From contig OW203762.1 of the NCBI GenBank assembly GCA_934045905.1, positions 21,484,345 through 21,548,344 on the forward strand: a stretch of 64,000 nt of DNA, read 5' to 3'. Source of the stretch: Leuctra nigra. Its lineage: Eukaryota > Arthropoda > Insecta > Plecoptera > Leuctridae. Positions 59,101-64,000 of this stretch are shown one piece after another. The stretch's first letter is position 1; each line of letters starts with the position of its first letter. The notes under the pieces are model-generated. The model did not search any database and was not told the DNA's origin. It saw nothing but the letters and a program-made list of their open reading frames with translations. Both the position numbers and the translations under genes were made by a program.

Positions 59101-62100
59101 GTGATTTTCCTTCTCCCGGAGGAGGAAAATCTTTTCATCTTGCAGTTGGTATTAATTTTAATTTGTCAATTTCGGTTTCCATGGATGAAATTTAAAATTA
59201 ATTTTAATATTTGGCAAAAATTTGTTCAATATCCGAAAATATGTGAAACAGAAAAAAAAATCAAATTTGTAATTTGGTAGAATTTTGAAAGACTTGAATA
59301 TTCGCAAACGATACATTTGTTAGAATTTGACGATAGTTATTGAAATTTTTCATGAAGTTACATGGGTTCAGTTCTGTATTGTCTATTATTAATATTATTA
59401 TAATTATTATTATATAATTAAAGACTACATACAGTTTGACTTGGGATATAGTTAAGTTCGCCAAAGTACATTTTTTTAAATGTCAGTATAATTTGCAAGG
59501 TCAAGAATAAAGGTCAAGAATATTATAGAGTCGATGGCCGATCGTACTTCCTAACAAGCTCCTGAATATTTTAGGCATTCTGTTAGATGTTCCATGTAAT
59601 CCACAGTTGAATGTCGTCAATTGTCACAATCACTAGCATTATGGCCACTCAATTGTTGCCAATTGTCTGCTCTTTGTCCAGGGTTTGCGTGCTGGTGCGA
59701 GATGTCTATACACGCTATCCAGAAGCAAGAGGTTTCTGGCAGGAAGCGTTCTGAGATTTATGAACACTCAGGTAGGTCACACCATCAGAGCCAGAAGGCC
59801 GGAAGTCCATTCTCTCGCGTTGCTCACATTTGGAATGATGTAATCGAGCTCTAGCAATTGTCAATCAACTAATGCAGTTATATTGAAGTATTCTCTTACA
59901 CATGCCTCATGTAACCATCACAAATATGATTGGATTAAGGCAGAATTATTGCTTTTTGAGCTCATGGACGCTTTATGACTACATTGATACAGCTATATTT
60001 TTACGAACTGTAAAAACAATAAAATGTACCTTATATTATGCTGATGTAATGGATTGCTGTTTTATAACGCCCTAATTGATGTTTTATGATGTTGAAGAAA
60101 TAAGTTTTAAGGATGAAGGTCGTGGCTTTGTCTTCGGGTCATCAAAGTGTAGAGATGAACACACAGAATGAGTTGTGTAAATACAGTTAGGCACTTAGTC
60201 ACGACCTGAGAGTGACGAATGTCAGGCTCCCAAAGAATCGAGGTTTAGAAAGATTTGCAATCACACTTTTAAGTTAAAAAGCAAGAAATTTAGTGTGCAC
60301 TGCGCTATTGTAGAGAAGTAATGCAAAATAACAACCATGTAAACTAATTATTTATATTGCGACAATAAGGACCTCCACCTCATAAAGATTTTACCACAGC
60401 TAACGAGAGGAACTTCACCAGACATGGGAAAACAGCTACATAATAATTATTTTATGGTTGATATGTAATATAAAAATGGAATCTTAGGAAAAAAGTATGA
60501 TTATGCAAAAATATTTTTTAAATGATAGTTTTGACGTCCTTGGTATATCAAAATAGAGTCGTCCCGGTCCCTCTGATGTGAAATAGTTGAGCCCGACAAC
60601 CAGGTGATGTTATGTTATGTTATAAATATGGTTATAGCGATTAATGAGGGCGCAGCGCCGCCGAGAAGGGCGATGTAGATGACAGTACGAGTGTACTAAT
60701 ACTTGTCCTGCCACCAGGTGACACTGAGACTGCTGTGGGCGCTAGAGAACATCCCCGGCCTGCGCACCGCCGCCGAGAAGGGCACGGCGATGTTCGGGAC
60801 CGTGGATACCTGGCTGCTTCACCGTCTCACCGGGGGCAAGCTCCACGTCACCGACGTCTCCAACGCCAGCGCCACCGGCTTCTACGACCCCTTCACGATG
60901 GCGTGGGCGGACTGGGCGCTGGACTTGTTCAAGATCCCCGTCAACATGCTGCCGAAGGTCGTGGACTCGGCAGGAGACTTCGGCTGCGTCAGTGACGAGA
61001 TCCTGGGGGCGCCGATACCCATCCGTTGCTCGGTGAGGAGGATGTCCGATGTGACTACAGCAGATCCCTTGCGAGTGCGCACCGGAGGCGACGGGACTGG
61101 AGGCTAGGATAAACAGTGAAACAAGTCAAAGACCTCATAAAACAGATTGGAAAGTGCTAGGAGTCACATAAAATGAGTGTAGCAACTCGTAAAATGAGAT
61201 AAAAAATGAATTTGTATTCGTAGCCAATTTGATTGTCTATGTTTAGTTGATACACTAAAGTCTGTATATAGTTTAGTTTCGGGTTATGTTCAGTTGTCAC
61301 CAACTACTTTCTCCAATTCAAATCAACCAATCGCACAGTAATTCACAGCGGATTGAACGGTCACCACGGAGACATAGAGAGACATATTATTTTGGTTTAA
61401 CGGCGCGTTAACGACGAGGCTTTGTTGATCGTAAGTGGAGGGGTTGACCTAACGGGCCCGATCCGGGGAAGTCTGAAACCGGTGGGAAAGCCAGTTCATA
61501 ATGGTGACAGACCGTGGGGGGGGGGGGGGGGTAGGCTTTGGGCCGGTGGACCCGTTTTTAGGGGGATCACCATCTCGAGGGGGAGGCCGCGCGGCTCGAG
61601 GGGCCCGCGAATTTGGGGAGGGCATGGGACTAGGTCGACCCTGGACTGCACTTAGTTGGGACCAACTCGTATTGTGGCTGTCCATTGGTGAGGACGGATA
61701 CATTGTATGGAATTTTGCTTAACTTCACCATTTCCATAAGTTGGAGGAACATATTTCCGTAGCTATACAAGCATGTTTTTGCAAGAACAGTTTGAAGGGT
61801 TGTTTTTGTATGACTCAGAAACTCAGTATAATGATGATGTCTCCTGACAGATGGCCGACCAGGCAGCGTCCATGTACGGCTCCTGCGGCTTCAAGGACGG
61901 CGATCTGAAAGCCACGCTGGGCACGGGCACATTCATGAACGTCAACACGGGGAGGAAACCGCACGCCTCGGTCAAAGGTGAGTCGAGTGAGGTCACACTT
62001 CATCCTCCATCCTCCCTCCATTCGCACCATCTCAATATCGATGGCTATTAAATTACATTTAGGGACATGAACCTGATACGAAACTTTTACTTAAGGATCT

Positions 62101-63322
62101 TGAAACACCGTGTGCTGTGTGAAGAGATTTTTTAAAAATATTATAAAGTATCAGTTATATTCATTTATCTATGGCGACATCTATACAAATAAATGGAACC
62201 TTCAATTTTTAAAAGCTATTAGAACTGATTGAATTTTTTTTATTATCCTATGAATATGTATTACAGTCATTCAATATAGCCATTCTCTGTGGATTTTGCG
62301 CCAGTTTTTAATTCGTGGTTGAATAATTTGAGGACCGGAACCGGAGCCTCATTCTAGAACTGTTAAATTCCCAATTCTAATGTAATTAGATTTCATTCAA
62401 TGTTTATCCTTATGGCCGTGACCGGATTCCATCAGAATGGAATTGGGAAAACGTTCTAGGATAGGTCTCCGGAGCCGAATTTTATAAAATAAAATGTTAG
62501 AACGGGAACCAACCTGTATAAAATAAAATTGCAGAACCCGAAAAGTTTTATTACATGTTCGAGTCCTTGACAAATGTCAGTCCTGGATGATGAATCATCT
62601 CATCTTCTTGTCCTCCACAGGGCTGTATCCGCAGATCGGCTGGAGGGTCGGCGAGGAGCTGGTGTACGTTATCGAGGGGGCCAACAGCGACACGGGGTCC
62701 CTCGTCAAGTGGGCGGTGGAAGTGGGTGGGTAACATGACACGACAAGGAAGTAGTCAAATATTCACTCGAGCGTGTCGCCAACGCGGAACCAACTCTTGG
62801 TCAACTTTTTAAACTCTGCGTGAATGACGCGTTTACGTCATTTTAAACGTTTTCTAAAATATGCATACAGAATATTTAATCATTTTTGGGAGTGAGACTT
62901 TTAAAAATGTATTAAAGAATCTCTCCTAGAATGTGGACAACGTTTAACAAATCTTTTACAATTAATAATCCGTTGACACTAAATAAATAACATGATAGAT
63001 TTAAGATTATATACATATCTGTGTAATGATTTAATCAAAATGTCAACTACAGAATGTCATGTTAGAGACATATTTTGTCTAATCTTGTAAAGTATTGAGG
63101 ACTAATCTTAGTACTGTACACTTAGAACTAATTTATTTGCGTACGAATACTTTGTAATAATCATCAATTGAGAAGAAATCATGATCAATTGTCTCAGCTG
63201 ATTATACTCCTGTATTTCTGATCTTAGGTTTGCTGAGTGAACCTGCAGCGGCGTCGAAAACTGCATATTCCGTGCCGAATTCCAATGGACTTTTCTTCAT
63301 TCCTGCCTTCAGTGGTCTGCAG
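56088..63322 (+). CDS. GK5: Glycerol kinase 5 (FGGY family), first eight exons, 3' end outside the window
   Basis: Joined exons: 56088-56189, 56682-56775, 58381-58550, 59682-59771, 60718-61032, 61851-61977, 62621-62725, 63228-63322. That is 366 codons, all junctions in frame; the full-length family protein is about 530 aa. FGGY landmarks: phosphate-1 motif ALDVGTTSVRCHILD (residues 8-22), VGRVEIEPESLW, LGISTQR, ITWKDLRA, RSKRFLAGS, FGTVDTWLLHRLTGG, TDVSNASATG, ADQAASMYG with the catalytic-base Asp260, LGTGTFMNVNTG (second phosphate loop), PQIGW, FFIPAFSGLQ. GLRAGARCLYTLSRSKRFLA is the insertion seen in GK5 and not in classical glycerol kinase, which supports GK5. Presumed to phosphorylate glycerol or a related polyol with ATP; the substrate is not established by sequence. 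It has no operon-like link to TRIC. Confidence 0.92.
56682..56775 (+). CDS. GK5: GK5 exon 2
   Basis: Acceptor TTTAAATAG|GTCCAA, donor TTAAAG|GTAAAC. It encodes VQLHYPEVGRVEIEPESLWN and IIITVIRDAIK, matching the GK5 YPQIGWVEIDPDVLW stretch. Phase 0 to 1. Confidence 0.9.
57985..58020 (+). mobile_element. Decayed tRNA-derived SINE fragment (B box only)
   Basis: CCCGGGTTCGATTCCCGCGA is a perfect B box with a pairing T stem, but no A box or cloverleaf is visible upstream. In GK5 intron 2. Confidence 0.35.
58381..58550 (+). CDS. GK5: GK5 exon 3
   Basis: Acceptor TTTTGTTTAG|ACGCGG, donor GATGAAG|GTAATG. It encodes DAGVSPSQITCLGISTQRCS, then FTIWDRSTGKPYYNFITWKD and LRADSLVREWNNSYTMK. Phase 1 to 0. 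Confidence 0.92.
59122..59155 (+). mobile_element. SINE 3' tail fragment
   Basis: GAGGAAAATCTTTTCATCTT then GCAGTTGGTATTA matches the tail of the SINE in the satellite (10850 etc.), so that SINE is also dispersed outside the array. In GK5 intron 3. Confidence 0.55.
59682..59771 (+). CDS. GK5: GK5 exon 4 (30 codons)
   Basis: Acceptor TTTGTCCAG|GGTTTG, donor ACTCAG|GTAGGT, phase 0 both sides. It encodes GLRAGARCLYTLSRSKRFLA GSVLRFMNTQ, aligning with the TRSKRL..AS segment of vertebrate GK5 that precedes ..SLRLVWILQN. Confidence 0.9.
60718..61032 (+). CDS. GK5: GK5 exon 5
   Basis: Acceptor CTGCCACCAG|GTGACA, donor TGCTCG|GTGAGG, 105 codons. It encodes VTLRLLWALENIPGLRTAAE, FGTVDTWLLHRLTGGKLHVT DVSNASATGFYDPF and PKVVDSAGDFGCVSDEILGA PIPI. 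Much more GC-rich than its introns. Confidence 0.93.
61420..61710. other. GC-rich block with a G run in GK5 intron 5
   Basis: Contains a run of about 15 G (61515-61530), GGGCCGGTGGACCCG and CGCGCGGCTCGAGGGGCCCG. Partly open on both strands with no recognised protein. Possibly the remnant of a GC-rich mobile element. Confidence 0.35.
61851..61977 (+). CDS. GK5: GK5 exon 6 (catalytic Asp)
   Basis: Acceptor CTCCTGACAG|ATGGCC, donor TCAAAG|GTGAGT. It encodes MADQAASMYGSCGFKDGDLK and ATLGTGTFMNVNTGRKPHAS VKG. The ADQ Asp is the presumed catalytic base; GTGTF is the second phosphate-binding loop. Phase 0 to 1. Confidence 0.93.
62344..62470. mobile_element. MITE family M1, copy d
   Basis: Inverted ends (ATTCTAGAACTGTTAAATTC and GGAAAACGTTCTAGGAT) with CATTCAATGTTTATCCTTAT inside. 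Located in GK5 intron 6. Confidence 0.65.
62621..62725 (+). CDS. GK5: GK5 exon 7
   Basis: Acceptor CCTCCACAG|GGCTGT, donor GAAGTGG|GTGGGT. It encodes (G)LYPQIGWRVGEELVYVIEG and ANSDTGSLVKWAVEV, the conserved E..A.DTG..IKWA region. Phase 1 in and out. Confidence 0.91.
62726..63227. other. GK5 intron 7
   Basis: AT-rich intron with nothing recognised. Confidence 0.5.
63228..63322 (+). CDS. GK5: GK5 exon 8 (last exon in the window)
   Basis: Acceptor TGATCTTAG|GTTTGC, donor CTGCAG|GTACTT, ending in phase 0 at residue 366. It encodes (G)LLSEPAAASKTAYSVPNSNG LFFIPAFSGLQ. The remaining ~160 residues should follow to the right. Confidence 0.9.
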
Positions 63323-63580
63323 GTACTTCAGTTTCTTATCATTCTTTGCTTCACAAAATCAATAAATAATATGGAATTCAGTGTTGAGTATTTATTCTAA
63401 CATTCAAAAAGCTAGCTATGAATTGTAACATAAATCGCATTTATTGGTTTAGCAGTTTATTAATCATTAAACGTGCTAGAAATGTACAAGACGTATTTGC
63501 TTTTTTAAATGACGAGAAAATTGCAAAAATTGCACGAATACGTTATCTTTGAAGTTTGTACTTTTGCACTTTATGATAAT

Positions 63581-64000
63581 CTAGTGGAGCGGTCGCTCCA
63601 CCCAGCCAAGTCGTACCGTACACTCACTCAACATACCGTATATGCATAATAAACTGAGGAGCAGACCAACCACTTTTACTGTAAGCAACAACACGGCATT
63701 TTCGGCCTACTGGATCTTAAAATTAGAAAATCTCACATTGTTGCGATATATCTTAATTTCGAGCTATGGCCCACCCCACTACATATACCAAATTAGGGAA
63801 CAATATGTTATGCCGTTTGCGAGCTAGAGGGCCGTGAAAAACGTGAAATTACACCCCTTTTAAAACCTATCTTGATCTGATGATGATGATGATATCAGGA
63901 AACACCGCAATCACCGCCACAGCCTAAACGGCTGAGCCGATCGATCTGAAATTTTCACCACATGTGCACTTTTGGCGTCTGAGGTGCCTTTTTATAAAAC
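63581..64000 (-). mobile_element. Dispersed repeat with terminal hairpin/CTAG end, cut by the window edge
   Basis: Same family and orientation as 40439: CTAGTGGAGCGGTCGCTCCA at its end, then CATTTTCGGCCTACTGGATC, TATATCTTAATTTCGAGCTA and GCTAGAGGGCCGTGAAAA. The internal CCACATGTGCACTTTTGGCG stretch also matches. In GK5 intron 8. Confidence 0.65.

Noticed and set aside
60735..60995. Second ORF over GK5 exon 5
   Set aside because: Out-of-frame shadow of a GC-rich exon; lacks FGGY motifs.

Overview
The window is eukaryotic nuclear DNA from an animal, most probably an arthropod and plausibly a hemipteran insect. The genes are intron-rich with canonical GT-AG splicing, introns are AT-rich, and much of the non-coding DNA is transposon-derived. 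The hemipteran suggestion rests on the general look of the repeats and is inference. No bacterial, phage or organellar features were found.

Layout. (1) 1-4.7 kb, minus strand: two alternative 5' ends of an EFCAB14-like gene that continues off the left edge. Each encodes a cytosolic tail plus one membrane anchor, and both end in the same splice phase. (2) 4.7-26 kb: no gene recognised. Its core (about 9.9-21.3 kb) is a satellite of ~126/155-bp monomers carrying four hAT-type insertions with 8-bp target duplications and four amplified copies of one tRNA-derived SINE insertion. (3) 26.0-37.8 kb, minus strand: a complete nine-exon ERMP1 gene (ER M28 zinc metallopeptidase, 892 aa as I join it). 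(4) 38.3-55.1 kb, plus strand: a complete six-exon TRIC/TMEM38 cation channel gene (275 aa), divergent from ERMP1 with 547 bp between start codons. (5) 56.1-64 kb, plus strand: GK5 (FGGY-family glycerol kinase 5), eight exons covering the first 366 residues, running off the right edge. Every exon junction in these three genes keeps frame.

Most unusual observation. Two consecutive TRIC introns end in tandem arrays built from the exon that follows them. Before exon 2 there are 28 exact 69-bp units, each with a branchpoint-like CTAAC, a 3' splice site and the first 38 nt of the exon. Before exon 3 there are 8 units of 156 bp, each with the 3' splice site and the first 108 nt of that exon. Only the last unit of each array runs into the complete exon; splicing to any other unit reads into a stop. 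The arrays are therefore ladders of decoy acceptors in front of two constitutive exons. Smaller duplications sit just upstream of TRIC exon 5 and GK5 exon 5.

Functional links. ERMP1 and TRIC are both ER-membrane proteins and probably share a bidirectional promoter. GK5 is a separate cytosolic kinase-family gene about 1 kb behind TRIC. Exon boundaries were read by eye from frame, splice consensus and family similarity; no alignment or expression data were available.
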